Positions 1 to 11,157 of a stretch of DNA of 64,000 bases are shown in pieces. This stretch comes from Nageia nagi (lineage: Eukaryota > Pinophyta), in the NCBI GenBank assembly GCA_050084985.1, contig JBITNC010000002.1, forward strand, positions 6,882,001 through 6,946,000, given 5' to 3'. A model generated the notes under the pieces. The model did no database searches. It saw only the letters and a list, made by a program, of their open reading frames with translations, and was not told the DNA's origin. The position numbers were made by a program, and so were the translations under genes. Position 1 is the first letter of the stretch, and every line of letters starts with the position of its first letter.

Positions 1-520
1 GAAAGGTGGTGATGAGATGGGGGTATCGGGCGGTACTTGAAAGCACAAGAGTATGAAGGAAGTAGAAGGAGGATGATGCAGTTCATCATGCAAAGGCAAA
101 TTGGCTACTAAAGAGGATCCAAATGATTCCTAGAAGATCACTCCCCCTTCCTCAACAATTGGACGTTGGCCAAGAAGCTCATTGAAGAATCTCGGAGTGA
201 GTATAAGCATTATGCTCAAGGAGATAAGGTCGTTGTGGGATGCACTGTTGGTAGGACTTAACAATATTGTTGCATAGATGGACAAGCTTCAATAATTCAT
301 CTATGAGGAGTTGGATGTTTAAAGTTTAGACTATCATAAGATACTTGTTTTGCTGGGAAAGGAATCAGTTAAGTTTTATGCCTTAGGAAGGCCTATGTTG
401 TGTAGGTTGGTAGTCGTTTAGCATAGTAGTAATAATATAGTGATACTAGGAGGTTTTTGTTGTTCAAGATATTAAAGTTGAAATCAAGGCATGGATGTAA
501 TTAGGATTTTGGTTCCCTTT
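1..520. other. Unassigned left-edge sequence
   Basis: I see no recognisable gene, repeat or element end here. Short open stretches exist in several frames but none shows a known motif, and every frame is interrupted. The base composition is less AT-rich than the stretch from 520 to 660. It does not resemble the leader of the related Copia-C element, so it may be sequence flanking or inserted in Copia-A. Confidence 0.4.
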
Positions 521-949
521 GATATATATATTAAAAAAATTATGATAAATTTTAAAATTAAAATGCTATTAAAATATTATTAAATCAACATTAATATAAA
601 ATACTATCATATTTATTTTAAATTTAAAATGTTATCAATTAATTATTCTATATATACAAAGGGTCTTAGACAGTTGGGTTGGTCTTGTATTGAAAGGGCT
701 CTCATTTCAATGTTGTCCAAGTTTATTAATTCCAAAAGAACTGTTCCACATCCCATCATTCTAGTTCAGTTTGATGCTCATCCATTATTTACAACAACAA
801 TATATCATGTTGTCTCTTTACTACGTAGATTCTATTGTATGCTAAATATGAGAAGATATCCATATTTAGCACTACAATCCTCAATGCAATTAGTAAATCA
901 AGGGGTTATTTTTAAAATAAAGGAGGGTGAAATATTATTTGTGAAATTC

Positions 950-2059
950 TTTTACTTTAAATTTTTTAGGGACTTAATTTTTTAAATGAATGCTTAAGGA
1001 CTTAAATTATAATTTTTGTTAAGTTAAAAGATGCATGCTTATTACTTATTTAATGATGTATTTTTTTTGCTTAATGCTTTGAACTTAATTTTTTAAGTTA
1101 ATGCATGCTTAAGGACTTAAATTATATTTTTTAAGTTAAATGATGCATGCTTATTACTTAAATTTTTAAGTTATGGAATAATGCATACTTAATTTTTAAG
1201 TATCTTCTTATGCAAAGTTAATATACTTGTGCAAATTATTATGGACCTATGTAAAGATGTCCTTTAGGGGTTAGTAAACAAAACCCATTGGACTCTTAAG
1301 TTTCAAATTTTGCATGAATGATGTTTTACTTATGCTCTTTTACTTCATGTTTCGCACTTTGATTTATTTGTTTATATAAACAAAAACACAAACATTGATA
1401 TAAGCAACCCATTAAAATGAACACATCCACACGTACATTTTGCAACATGACTTGTTTAGGGAGCCATGAGGTGAGGATAGATAGAATGGAGACTTTAAGT
1501 TCGATGATCCAAATGGTGAAAAGTTTGTACTTCTCAATTGCCTCTAAGTCCTCTGTTGGTCTGGATTTAACTCCAATATGTGGGTAGGTATGTGTGTAGT
1601 GATACCACATATCCGCACGTCTATTTAGGGATTATCCTGATAATCTAGGAGGATAACTTGAAATCTAATCAATATTAATAATTTTGCTGATCCAATAAAC
1701 ATTAAAACCTTGGAAAATAGGTAGTACTTCTCCTTGTGAGAGTATATTGCTACCCAAGGGGAACTAGTTGAGGATTGGTAGGACTTGGGCTCCTCTTGTG
1801 TGGGCATCTAGGTGAAGGCCTAATTTTAGATAAGAAAACAAGCCTCAATAATGTCACTCTACATCTATGGTTCTTGAGATGAGAAATGCATTTGGGTACA
1901 TGGTTATTATTTAAATTGTAAAACATTTGCACTTGTGAATCAAATCAAGCATGTCTTTAGTGTTAAATGTAATATGTATTATTTACTTGGTTAAAACTTA
2001 ACATTTAATGTTATTTATTAAAACCACATGCTTATTATTTCACATCCTTGTGTAGCAAA
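950..2059 (+). other. Copia-A untranslated leader
   Basis: This stretch between the missing 5' LTR and gag has no credible gene. A direct repeat of about 85 bp (near 970-1050 and 1090-1170) contains copies of TTAAGTTAAA and GATGCATGCTTATTACTTA. The block from about 1440 to 1880 matches, in the same sense, the Copia-C leader at about 34010-34450, including the motifs ATTATCCTGATAA, GTACTTCTCCTTGTGAGAG and GGTGAAGGCCTAAT. Short open frames here are chance. Confidence 0.7.
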
Positions 2060-5000
2060 TAGGAGAATTTTTTTTACCCAAACACATTCTTGATGGTTCT
2101 AACTATGGGATTTGGAAACCTTAGATGAGAGCTAAATTATAGGTAAGGAAGCTTTGGCAAACAGTGAATGAGAACCTTGTACCTGTTACAAATGTAAAGG
2201 CACTAGAAGCTTACAACACAAAGAATGAGTTAGCAATCTCCATGATTTATTGTGCAATTTTAGATGATGTGCTCTTGATGATTTCCTCTTCAACCTTGAT
2301 CAAAGAAGCTTGGTATAAGCTTAAATAAATCTACCATGGTTCAAACTTTTCAAGAAAGTTTACCATTCTCCAAAAGTTACTTCAATCTAATCAAGGGAAA
2401 GATAAAAATATGGCTATCTACTTAAACAAAATCATTGACTTAAGGACCCAACTTATTGCTTATGGATGTAATTAAATCAATGATGAGTTCATGGTCTTCA
2501 TCATTCTTCAAGGTTTAAAAACTTTGTGATGGTTATGGAAACAAGGATTGATGATGAAGAAGAAGTCTTCTCCTTTAAGAACCTTTCAAGGCACCTTTTA
2601 AAGCATGATAAAACCCTTAATAATAAGATATTGATTTCTTCTTCTAAAGATAATAACGTTGCTCTTGGAGCAACCAAAACTTTTTTTAAGAAGAAGTTCA
2701 ACCATCAAAAGAAATCTTATTCTTCTTCCTCCAAAAGGTTTAAGAAAAGAGGTAATGGTTACAACAATAGCGAAAATAATAAAAATAACAACCATAGCAG
2801 TAAGAACAACGATGATAGCAACCATTTCAGGTAAAGAGATGGAAAAGGCAAAGCCAATATTTCTTATCCTATGGAAAAATTTGATGGTAATTGTAACTAT
2901 TGTGGAATTCAAGGTTATAAAGAAATTGATTGCTACAAAAAGAAAAGAGAGAAAAAGAATAAAGATAATGGAAATGTAAAGAAATATAAAGGAAAGAAGA
3001 ATATTCATGTTGGTTTTGCTACAACGCTCTACTCCATGTCTTGATCTTTTTCATCTAAATGGATTATTGACTTTAGTTTCACTAATCATCAATGCTTTGA
3101 AAAAGAAAAGTTTGTGAACTTTCACAAGTATAAAAAGGATACGATTGTGATAGGTGATAACTCTACCCTTGAAATCTAAGGAATTGAGAGTGTGCTGATT
3201 AATGGAAAGGTTCTTGAAAATTTTCTTTATATTTCTAAGTTAAATATGAACCTTCTCTCCATGATCCAAGTTGTTATAAAAGGGTACTCTTTTGAGTTCA
3301 ACTCTCAATCCTAGTCTATTAAGAAAGGAGTTGCCACTTTGGTTAAAGGATTTGTAAAAGATAACCTCTACATTATGGATCAAGTTCCATCAAAGATGTG
3401 TCTTGCTTCTAGTGTGTGTTCTAAAGGTAATCTTTGGCACCATCATTTAGGGCACCTTAACCATAAGAGTATTCAAATCATGAAATACCAAGAACTTGTG
3501 GAAGGTTTGCCTTCAATTTTTCTTTCAATTAGTCTATGCAAAAAGTGCATTCTTGGTAAGATGCATAGATAAAAGTTTGAAAAATATAAGGCAACAAGAG
3601 CATCTCAACCTCTTCAACTTATGCATTTAGATTTGATGGGTCTGTTTTATATTAAGTTGCTTGGAGGAGCATTTTATGTCTTGAACTTCATTGATGACTT
3701 TAGTAGGATGACCTTTGGGTATCTACTTGAGCACAAGGACCAAACCTTTGAGAGCTTTAAGGTTTTTAAGACCTTTGTTGAGAATCAAACTAACCTTAAA
3801 ATCAAAATGTTGAGATCAGATAATGGGAAAGAATATAACAGTAATGAGTTCAATGACTATTATGCTAAGTATGGAATCAAGAGATAATTTATGATTCCTT
3901 ACACTCCTCAGTAGAATGATGTTGTTGAAATAAAAAATAGAATAATTATGAAGATGGCTAGATGCATGTTGGGTAATCTTCCTAAATTCTTATGGGGTGA
4001 AGCTATGAGCACTGCTATTTACACATTGAATAGTTGTCCCATAAAAGCCATTCAGAGCAAAACTCCTTTTGAGGCATGGTTAGAAAGAAAACTTAACATT
4101 TCTCACCTTAAAGTGTTTGATTGTGAAGCATTCTCCTACATTATTTTTAAGAAAAAGAAGAAGTTGGATAAAAGAGCTAAAAAATGCATCTTTATGGGTT
4201 ATAATAGTCAGCATAGAGGCTACAGGCTCTACTCTTCAACCTATAAGGTAGTGTTCATTTTAAAAGATGTAAAGTTTAATGAACTTTCATATGAATCTAC
4301 TTCTAATGAGGATGTTGATGATTCAGAGGACTCTTTAGTTGCTCCTAGCTAGTTGGATATTGATGTAGAAAAGTCACCTTAGGAACAAAATTCTTCAACA
4401 TAAAGGGTAACAAGAAGGATGACCTTGAACAAATCCTTAATTGCCCAAATTGATAATAAACATGAGCCCTCAACCTTCAAAGAAGTTTCTAAGCATGAGT
4501 GTTGGATGGAAGCCATGAAAGTTGAGTATGAGGTGCTTATAAAAAATAAAATTTGGGACTTAGTTCTTTATCTCAATGAAAATAATATGATTGGTAATAA
4601 GTAGATCTACAAGGTCAAGTTCAATTCTATTGGAGATATTGAGAAATACAAGGCAAGGTTAATAGCTAAAGGTTTTGATCAGAAATAAGGTGTAGATTAT
4701 GAGAAAACCTTTGCTCTTATGGAAAAGATGTCTACTATGAGAGTTATGCTTGCTCTTTTTATAGCTCAATGATGGAAAGTTTTTCAATTTAATATTAAGA
4801 GTGCATTTCTCAATGGTGACTTAGATGTGGAAATCTTCATGAATCAACTAGAAGGGTTTATTATAGAAGAAAAAGAGTGCTTTATGTGTAAGCTAAAGAA
4901 GTCATAATTGTATGGATTTAAGCAAGCACCTTGAGCCTGCTACAGAAAGATTTCAAGGTACTTTACAGAGATTGATTTCTCTAAGTATTTTTTCTGACTC

Positions 5001-6015
5001 TGATCTATATGTGATCAATCAAGGAAAATATGTGGTATTGATTCTCTTTTATATAAATGATCTTTTGATTACTGGGAATAATGATGAAATCATTCAAGAG
5101 TGCATATCCAAACTTAAGGCAATATTTGAAATGACTAATCTTTATCTCATGCACTACTATCTTGGAATGCAAGTGTATCAATACAAAGATTGTACTTACC
5201 TCAGTTAATCTAAGTATATATTACACATCTTGCAAAAGTTTGGAATGAAGGAGTGTAGATATGTTGCAATACTAGTCTCTCTTGGAATCACTATTTCTCT
5301 AAACTCTAACTCTTAGTTAGCTGATGGTACAACTTACAAGTAATTAATTGGTAGTCTTTCGTATTTGATTATATCCAAGCCAAATATTTCCTTTACAGTG
5401 CATCTGATGGTATGATTCATGCAGAAACCTTATGTTGAGCACCTCAATATTGTTAAGCAAATTTTGAGGTATGTTGTAGGGACTAAGGATCTTTCTCTCA
5501 AGTATTCCAAGTTGCCCTCATTTTTTCTCTCTAGATTCTCAAATTCTAACTATGGGGGAGATAAAGATGATAGGAAGTCAACCTCTACGTATGTGTTTAG
5601 CATTGGTTCAGGTGCTATCTCTTAGGCTTCTAAGAAGCAGCCTACTATTTCTCTTTCCACCACAGAAGCTAAATATTATTCCATATCTATTGCAACCTAA
5701 AAAGCCATTTGGTTAAGGCATCTTTTGAAAGAAATTAAGTATGAGCAAGGTGGCTCATCTTTGATTTTTCCAGATAATCAATCAGCTATTTTTTTGGCTA
5801 AGAATCTTGTGTTCCATTAAAAAATAAAACATGTGGAAATCCATGCCTATTTTATCAAGAAAAAGGTTCTTGATGGCATTATACACCTAGAGTATTGGCC
5901 ATCCACCTTGAACTCTGTTGATTTGTTCACCAAGCCCCTCTCAAAACCTTAGTTCTATAAGCCTAGGGATGTTATTGGGTTGGTGAATTTACCTTCAAGG
6001 GGGAGTGAAGTTTGA
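2060..6015 (+). pseudogene. Copia-A gag-pol pseudogene
   Basis: This is a degraded Ty1/copia polyprotein, colinear with Copia-C. Gag starts near 2077 (PKHILDGSNYGIW) and keeps a zinc-knuckle remnant near 2890 whose histidine has become tyrosine (CNYC, then GYKEIDC). The integrase region keeps the GHLNHKS and CKKCILGKMHR parts of its zinc finger (about 3450-3570) and a core with MHLDLMG and RSDNGKEYNSNEF (3620-3890). The reverse transcriptase keeps DLLITGNN after a changed active-site motif (YIND in place of YVDD). RNase H remains near 5640-5830. Gag is in a different frame from integrase, and one extra T in a run near 4990 shifts the reverse transcriptase, besides many stops. It cannot make protein. 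Confidence 0.9.
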
Positions 6016-6079
6016 ATTATGTGTTCAATTCATGTTTATGATGATAACTTCACCCCTAGGAGGATTTTATGTTGTATAG

Positions 6080-6365
6080 TGTTGATTTTGTTATACACCT
6101 TTGTGGTAAGTTCGCTCTACGTGAGTAACTTATTATACAAATTGGCCAATCTAGCATTATTTAGTTATCCATGTGTGAGGAACTCTTATGTGTGTTTTAG
6201 CACTATTCATTTATCCATATGTGAGGAACTCATATGTGCATACTCTATTTTTGGTCAATCTAGCACTATTCAATTATCCATGTGTGAGGAAATCTTATGT
6301 GTCTTTTGGTACTATTCAGTTATCCATATGTGAGGAGCTCATATGTGCATGCTCAACACATGTTT
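6080..6365 (+). repeat. Copia-A post-pol repeats with one hairpin unit
   Basis: Between pol and the polypurine tract, about 6106-6135 holds a single copy of the hairpin unit that is arrayed in Copia-C: AAGTTCG, a loop close to CTCTGCGTGA, then an arm ending AACTT. Five of seven stem pairs survive. From about 6150 to 6350 follow four degenerate units of about 45-60 bp built on TTATCCATRTGTGAGGAACTC and CATATGTG, each with internal dyad symmetry. No reading frame is maintained through them. Confidence 0.65.
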
Positions 6366-6791
6366 TATATATAGCAGGTGACTATAATTTTTTAGCATGG
6401 CATCTTTGTGATGACTTATAATGCACCATTGATAGGTTCATGATGGCATTTGTGTGTTTCATCTATCCTTGTTGATATGAATATGATGCATCTAACTGAT
6501 CTTGTTATTTGAGTTGCTTATGACTTGCAGGTTCCTTTGAGATTATAGGTTACTTACCTCATGTATGCAGGATCTTGGAGACTCTTCATGACTTCCAGTT
6601 GGATGACTACTTCATATACATTGAAATCAATTGTGGTTAATGATTGTATTTAGTAAAGTAGTGAGTTTCAAATGAGATATTTCTTACTTTACAAATATGT
6701 AAAAAGTTCTCATCTTTGTTGTATCTATTTGGATGATAACTCTCTTACTTTCTCTTCTTCTTCTCTCTTACTTGCTCTATCCTAATATTGC
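6366..6791 (+). other. Copia-A sequence between repeats and polypurine tract
   Basis: This is non-coding and is alignable in patches with 29150-29560 of Copia-C in reverse complement, for example GATGCATCTAACTGA and the stretch rich in CTCTTACT near 6740-6780. It is part of the element, not a gene. Confidence 0.65.
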
Positions 6792-6803
6792 ATTAAGGGG
6801 GAG
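6792..6803 (+). promoter_or_regulatory. Polypurine tract of Copia-A
   Basis: ATTAAGGGGGAG lies directly against the LTR start. It would prime plus-strand DNA synthesis. The same tract abuts the Copia-C 3' LTR on the other strand. Confidence 0.85.
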
Positions 6804-7301
6804 TGTTGGAATGTATAGTGCATTATTGTAAAGGTTTGTATTAAATCTTCTATGTAAGTTCACTAATACTTAAGGGTATCATTTGATACCTTAAGTATTT
6901 AAGTGAATATGATAATGTAACTTGTCCTACACTCCATGTCATGAGCATGCCCCTTAGGTAAAAGGATGTGCATGTCATGCTTTTGGAGATTCGATAAAAG
7001 GATGATCCAAAAAAGGATTTTGGCCTATAAATAGAAGACTTTCTCTTTGTGATTACACACCAATTATGGAGTAAAATTATGCTATAGGATAGTGGTTAGG
7101 AGAAAAGAGTAGGAGGATTGTAAGAGTTCATATTTGTTAAGAAGAGAGATATAGTTAGTGGATGTACTTCTAGTTGGAGGAACCACTTACATCTTGTGTT
7201 ATCTCTGTGAGATTGCTTTATGTGATAGTTAGATGTGAATTGAGAGCTTTCATGTGATCTTGGTAGTTTAGGATTATTCTTTTTATAGTTAAATTCTCTC
7301 A
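6804..7301 (+). repeat. 3' LTR of Copia-A (498 bp)
   Basis: The LTR starts TGTTGG and ends CTCTCA. The solo LTR at 19756-20253 on the minus strand has the same 498-bp length and aligns throughout, which fixes both ends. A TATA box (TATAAATAG) lies at 7026-7034. Upstream of it, 6865-6880 and 6885-6899 form a near-perfect palindrome with a 4-base loop and one bulged G. The bases after the LTR are ATTAA; the matching upstream duplication is not in the window. Confidence 0.85.
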
Positions 7302-7529
7302 ATTAATCCCCAAGGTTAACAACACCCTTCACATATTATTCTTTCTTAGAGAAGATTGATTAAAGGAGGTGTAGACTAAATAGGGTATCAACCCATGAAT
7401 CTACAAAATAATCTATAAACTATTGATTGATTTGTATTTTGATAAAAAATATTCTTAGTAAGATAGATTATTATACTCTAAAGGATATTAGGTAATCTCT
7501 ATCAATTCTTATACTAATACCAAACTACT
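7302..7529. other. Spacer between Copia-A and the CACTA end
   Basis: AT-rich sequence of 228 bases with no gene or repeat I can recognise. Confidence 0.5.
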
Positions 7530-7950
7530 CACTACACCAAAAAGGGCCAATAAGGATAGTTTAGAACTGCCCTTAAAGGCATTAAACAATGGTTATCATG
7601 ACGTTGATTATTCAAGTATCTTAAAAGGTTGAAATCCGATAATAGTGATTAAAAATTATCTTAAAATCATCACCATTTATATTTATGAAGGCAATTTAGA
7701 ATCATAATCTTAAGGGTTTGAAACCATCATCTTAGGGGTATAAAACTGCCAAAATAATTAGATGGTTTTAAATCCCCTTAAAAACCATATGATGACAATT
7801 TTAAACCATATTTGAAAACTCTAAGATGGTAATTTTAAACCCTATTATGGAAACTTTAAACCATGTACCCTTAAAAACTCTAAGATGACAATTTTAAACC
7901 CTATGATGGTCATTTTAAACCATCCTTAAAAATACTACAATTTTTTTCAA
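7530..7950 (+). mobile_element. CACTA (En/Spm) left end with subterminal repeats
   Basis: The sequence CACTACACCAAAAAGGGCC at 7530 is the kind of terminus used by plant CACTA transposons. Behind it, to about 7930, the motif TTTTAAACCAT and its complement ATGGTTTTAAA recur at least eight times, often with GATGGT or GATGACAA in front. Such subterminal arrays are where the family's DNA-binding protein sits. The three bases before the end are ACT. I did not find a matching right end, so the size and state of this element are open. Confidence 0.6.
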
Positions 7951-7968
7951 ATAAGGGTGAAACTGGAT

Positions 7969-8107
7969 TGGTTTTGGTTGATTTAGTTTTAAAATTACAT
8001 ATGTTGATAATGTTATATCTTACCAAACACATTCTTAATCTTATTTTGTGTTCTTTTCGTGATATTTATTTTATAAACCAAATCATCCACTCAAAACCAA
8101 CCCAATT
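7969..8107. mobile_element. Foldback MITE-like element
   Basis: About 140 bp with imperfect inverted ends: GGATTGGTTTTGGTTGATTT on the left, and on the right the complement of GGGTTGGTTTTGAGTGGATG. The middle is AT-rich and non-coding. An inverted relative of the left two thirds lies at 15722-15832, on the other side of Copia-B. Family assignment is open because the target duplication is not clear. Confidence 0.5.
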
Positions 8108-8594
8108 TTACTCTTTTTTATATAGTACTCTTTACAATTAGCTATATTCATAAATAATAGCATTTAAATGGACATTATAATTGGAGCAATTTACAATCAA
8201 AATGATGATATATAATATTTGATCCAATATGAAATCACATAAAACTTCTATATCATAACATACTTGTGAGCTAAACTTTTGTGAAACATAGAAACTCCAC
8301 CATTATATCAATTTAGTTCATTTTTTCATAACAAATACAAAGGCTAGAATTTACAATTTTGTAATAGCCAACTAAAAATATTTGCATATAAGTTTGCAAT
8401 CCAAGACTGGGTACAAATTTTGGACATTTTGAAGGTCAACAACTATGAGGTTAAGAATATATTATCACTAAATTAATTACCAATTAATTATGTATTTAAT
8501 TTAAATCTAAAGTGCAATCTATAATAGAGGTATTTTTTTATTGATTTAAATCTAATAGAACATATAATAAAAATAAATCGTATCAAACAACAAT
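8108..8594. other. AT-rich sequence before Copia-B
   Basis: No gene or repeat recognised. It is the left flank of Copia-B and presumably the interior of the CACTA-like element. The last five bases before the LTR (CAAAA, 8595-8599) are the target-site duplication. Confidence 0.5.
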
Positions 8595-8599
8595 CAAAA

Positions 8600-8848
8600 T
8601 GTTAAAAACCATAATCTTATTATGGTATTTGTAAATATTTAGAAATTAGACATGTGTCAATGACAAGTGTCATTTGAAGTTAGTTAGAGAAATTCTAGCT
8701 TAGTGCTTAGGCAGGTAAGTTAGTTAGGATGAGGTGTACACTTAGTTGCACCATTTTAGGAGTTTGTTAGTTAACCACTTTTGTGGTCTATATATTGTAA
8801 ATCATTCTTGAGTAAATATATCTTGGAGTTTTATGATCCATTCCTGCA
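8600..8848 (+). repeat. 5' LTR of Copia-B (249 bp)
   Basis: It starts TGTTAAAAACC and ends TTCCTGCA. A perfect 8-bp inverted repeat (ACCATAAT, CTT, ATTATGGT) sits at about 8608-8626, just inside the LTR. A TATA-like stretch (TATATATTG) lies near 8790. The LTR is short for a plant copia element but has the expected ends. Confidence 0.95.
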
Positions 8849-8849
8849 T

Positions 8850-8861
8850 TGGTATCAGAGC
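8850..8861 (+). promoter_or_regulatory. Primer-binding site of Copia-B (initiator-Met tRNA)
   Basis: TGGTATCAGAGC lies one base after the LTR. This is the canonical primer site of plant Ty1/copia elements, complementary to the 3' end of initiator methionine tRNA. Confidence 0.95.
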
Positions 8862-10510
8862 AAGGAATTTGGGAAACTCCATGCAAATTCGTCACTATAG
8901 TTTGCTATGATTTATGGATGCATCATCTATTTGCTGGGCTGCTATGATCTATTGTTATTTGTAAGCTCCTACCTAAATTTGGACCTCCTTTGAACATGAG
9001 CATTTGTTGGACTGTTGTTTGACATGGATGAGTGTTGTTGCTCTCCTATGTGGTGACGTTATCCTCCATTTCGTAGCTCCCTTCAGTGCTACTATTTATG
9101 GTTGGACATGCACGTGCAAACCTATTTTGTGGGAAACTTTCTTCATTTTGATCTATTCCAAATACTAGGTCAATGCGTAGCAGTTCATGGGCTGATGTAC
9201 TATGTCAAACATCATGAATCTGACATGCTACATTGAGGTTGCGGTAGCTTTGGTGTTGTTCATCTGCGCATCGGTGTTTTCCCTTGTAGATTTTCGAAAG
9301 CTACGAGATGACATGCTAAGGGCTATTGTCTAACATGGTCATAGCTTTTGTGAGCTATTTTTTTCGTGGACTGCATTTCGTGGCTCCTCCCTTCAAAATG
9401 TGGACTCCTACATTTGTTCGTGGGCATCCTACTCCTATTTGTGGGCATCTAGGGAGCCATTAGTAGCATTTTGTGGGCATCTCAACTTGTTAATACGTGA
9501 ACATTAGGCACCCTATTTGTGGTGAGCTACATGAGACTTCAAACGTATCGTTGACCTCCCACAGCATCCCTCGTAGCCCTCCTACTTATGCATTTGTTCA
9601 TTGGGCATCCTGCATTGGTCCTTCCAAATGTGGACTGCATTTCATGGCTCCTCTCTTCATTTCATGGACTCTGCAAATCCTATCAATCTTCCTGGTCAAC
9701 CAACATTTTTTGTTCATCTCTCTACTGCTATTCGTTGCAAAATATCCGTAGCATTCAATCCAGAGCTCCCCTGAAGCAAATAAATGAGTGGCTTGATACA
9801 CGTGATAGTGCAGTACGTTTTCACCTCCTCCTGGTCCTCCAGTTCATCGCTCGTGTGTGTTGAACATGGTGTGAAGACATGAAACCCTCCATTCATTGTT
9901 TGCACATTGTGGCCCTTCATTTTGTAGCTCTCCAAATGTAGCTCGTGGGTGTTGGTGCAAAAGTTCGTGGCTCCTCTCTCCAGACATAATGTGAAACCCT
10001 TGTTCTCCAGTTGCAATGAGGTGCTGCTAAATGTGATTTTTGAACGTTGGATGTGGGCCTTCCTACTCAATTTCTCAATGTTGGATGTGGGAGCTCATTT
10101 CATGGCCTATCTCATGCTCATTTCATTTTCTTCATTACTACTGCTGACGTGACCTCAAACTTAATGTGGTGTGGAGTCTGGCAACAAAGTAGTTGGACGT
10201 GCACTTTCCTCATTACTTCTTCCAGTGACATGGGAATATTGTGCCATTGCCACTACCCGCTTTTGCACTCCAACTACACTTAGAGCGTTAGCTTTAAAAG
10301 GAGGTGCATTTAATTTTTTATTTAAATATTTTGAATCATTTCCTTAATTTTCAAAATATTTTAAATGTATTTGGAGTGATAAGGTGTATAAAATATTTTG
10401 GTACTCCAAAATATTTAATTTCAAAATTTTTAGGTTTATTTAAATATTTAAAGTTATTAAATATTTTAATTTTATATTAAAATATTTTTTAATTTTCAAA
10501 TATTTTGGCA
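8862..10510 (+). other. Copia-B long leader with degenerate repeats
   Basis: From about 9000 to 10280 the leader is richer in G and C than its surroundings. It repeats a motif close to CATTTCGTGGCTCCTC at about 9067, 9374, 9638, 9918, 9967 and 10098, and TGTGGGCATC near 9420-9480. All frames are interrupted and no domain is recognised. From 10290 to 10510 it becomes very AT-rich, with repeated AAATATTTT. It could be captured host sequence or an old internal duplication. Confidence 0.6.
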
Positions 10511-11038
10511 ATGATACGATCTACCGGGTGTCATGCCATTCTTATGAATATACTTGAAAATGAAAATCTTGAAAACTTTGATGAAGAAGTAAGAGTGTAT
10601 GGTATTGATGTTGTTCTTCAAGATCTCAAAAATACAGTCATTCAATACTAACAAATTATTCCTCCTAACGTACACTACGATGGTGACCTTGAAGACAACG
10701 AGTACTTCGATAGTGCTCCATTTCCTAGTGAAGAATACGAACCTGAAGAGATTGTAGAAAATTCAATTGAGGAATACACACCAGCACCACAACCACCTGA
10801 GATTATCATCATCAGCGATAGTGATGTGTATACTCCAGTAGTTGCACTAGTTGATCAAAGTTCCAATCTTAATATTCTAGCCTTTGAGTCAAATTCAGGA
10901 TTCTGGGTATCTTCAGCTGCACCAGTTGAAGAAAGAGAGAGAGATAACTTTGATCTTGATTATATCCATCCACCAATGGTCATTGAGCAACATATTCGTG
11001 AATGCACTGATCACATGTGGATCAATTTAGACTTGTAG
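10511..11038 (+). pseudogene. Extra reading frame upstream of gag in Copia-B, with one stop
   Basis: An ATG at 10511 opens a 175-codon frame that ends with TAG at 11036 and is interrupted only by TAA at 10649. The predicted product is very acidic, with runs such as LENENLENFDEE, DLEDNEYFD and SEEYEPEE. It carries PPEIIIISDSDVY (about 10797-10835): a hydrophobic core followed by acidic and serine residues, as in SUMO-interacting motifs. No catalytic domain is visible. It lies 119 bases before gag on the same strand and in a different frame. Extra frames are known in some plant LTR elements, but I do not recognise this one. Coding status is an inference from frame length and composition. Confidence 0.5.
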
Positions 11039-11157
11039 ATTTCTATATTTGACATCATCTTGCTCCATTTTGCCTTGTTTGAGCAAAGATTATTTGTATT
11101 TCAAATATAGTAAATTATCTACTTCTTTTGTGATTTTGTAACTTTTCATCTTACAAA

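Larger units (their letters stand above)
950..7301 (+). mobile_element. Copia-A: old, decayed Ty1/copia retrotransposon, 5' LTR not in view
   Basis: The element shares leader, gag-pol, post-pol region and LTR with Copia-C on the other strand, so both belong to one lineage. The recognisable leader begins near 950. The 3' end is clear: a polypurine tract at 6792-6803 followed by an LTR that starts TGTTGGAA at 6804 and ends at 7301. No matching 5' LTR or primer-binding site is visible, so the 5' end is either left of the window or lost. The coding part has many stops and at least two frameshifts, which makes this the oldest copia copy here. The left boundary is approximate. Confidence 0.85.

Noticed and set aside
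629-985. 118-codon open frame as a gene
   Set aside because: No known motif; it sits in the AT-rich leader region of Copia-A and includes part of a direct repeat.
2501-3008. Minus-strand and off-frame open stretches over the Copia-A gag
   Set aside because: They are shadows of the lysine/asparagine-rich gag region, with hydrophobic or low-complexity products.
9497-10283. Several overlapping open frames on both strands in the Copia-B leader
   Set aside because: They overlap one another, follow the degenerate repeat and show no domain.
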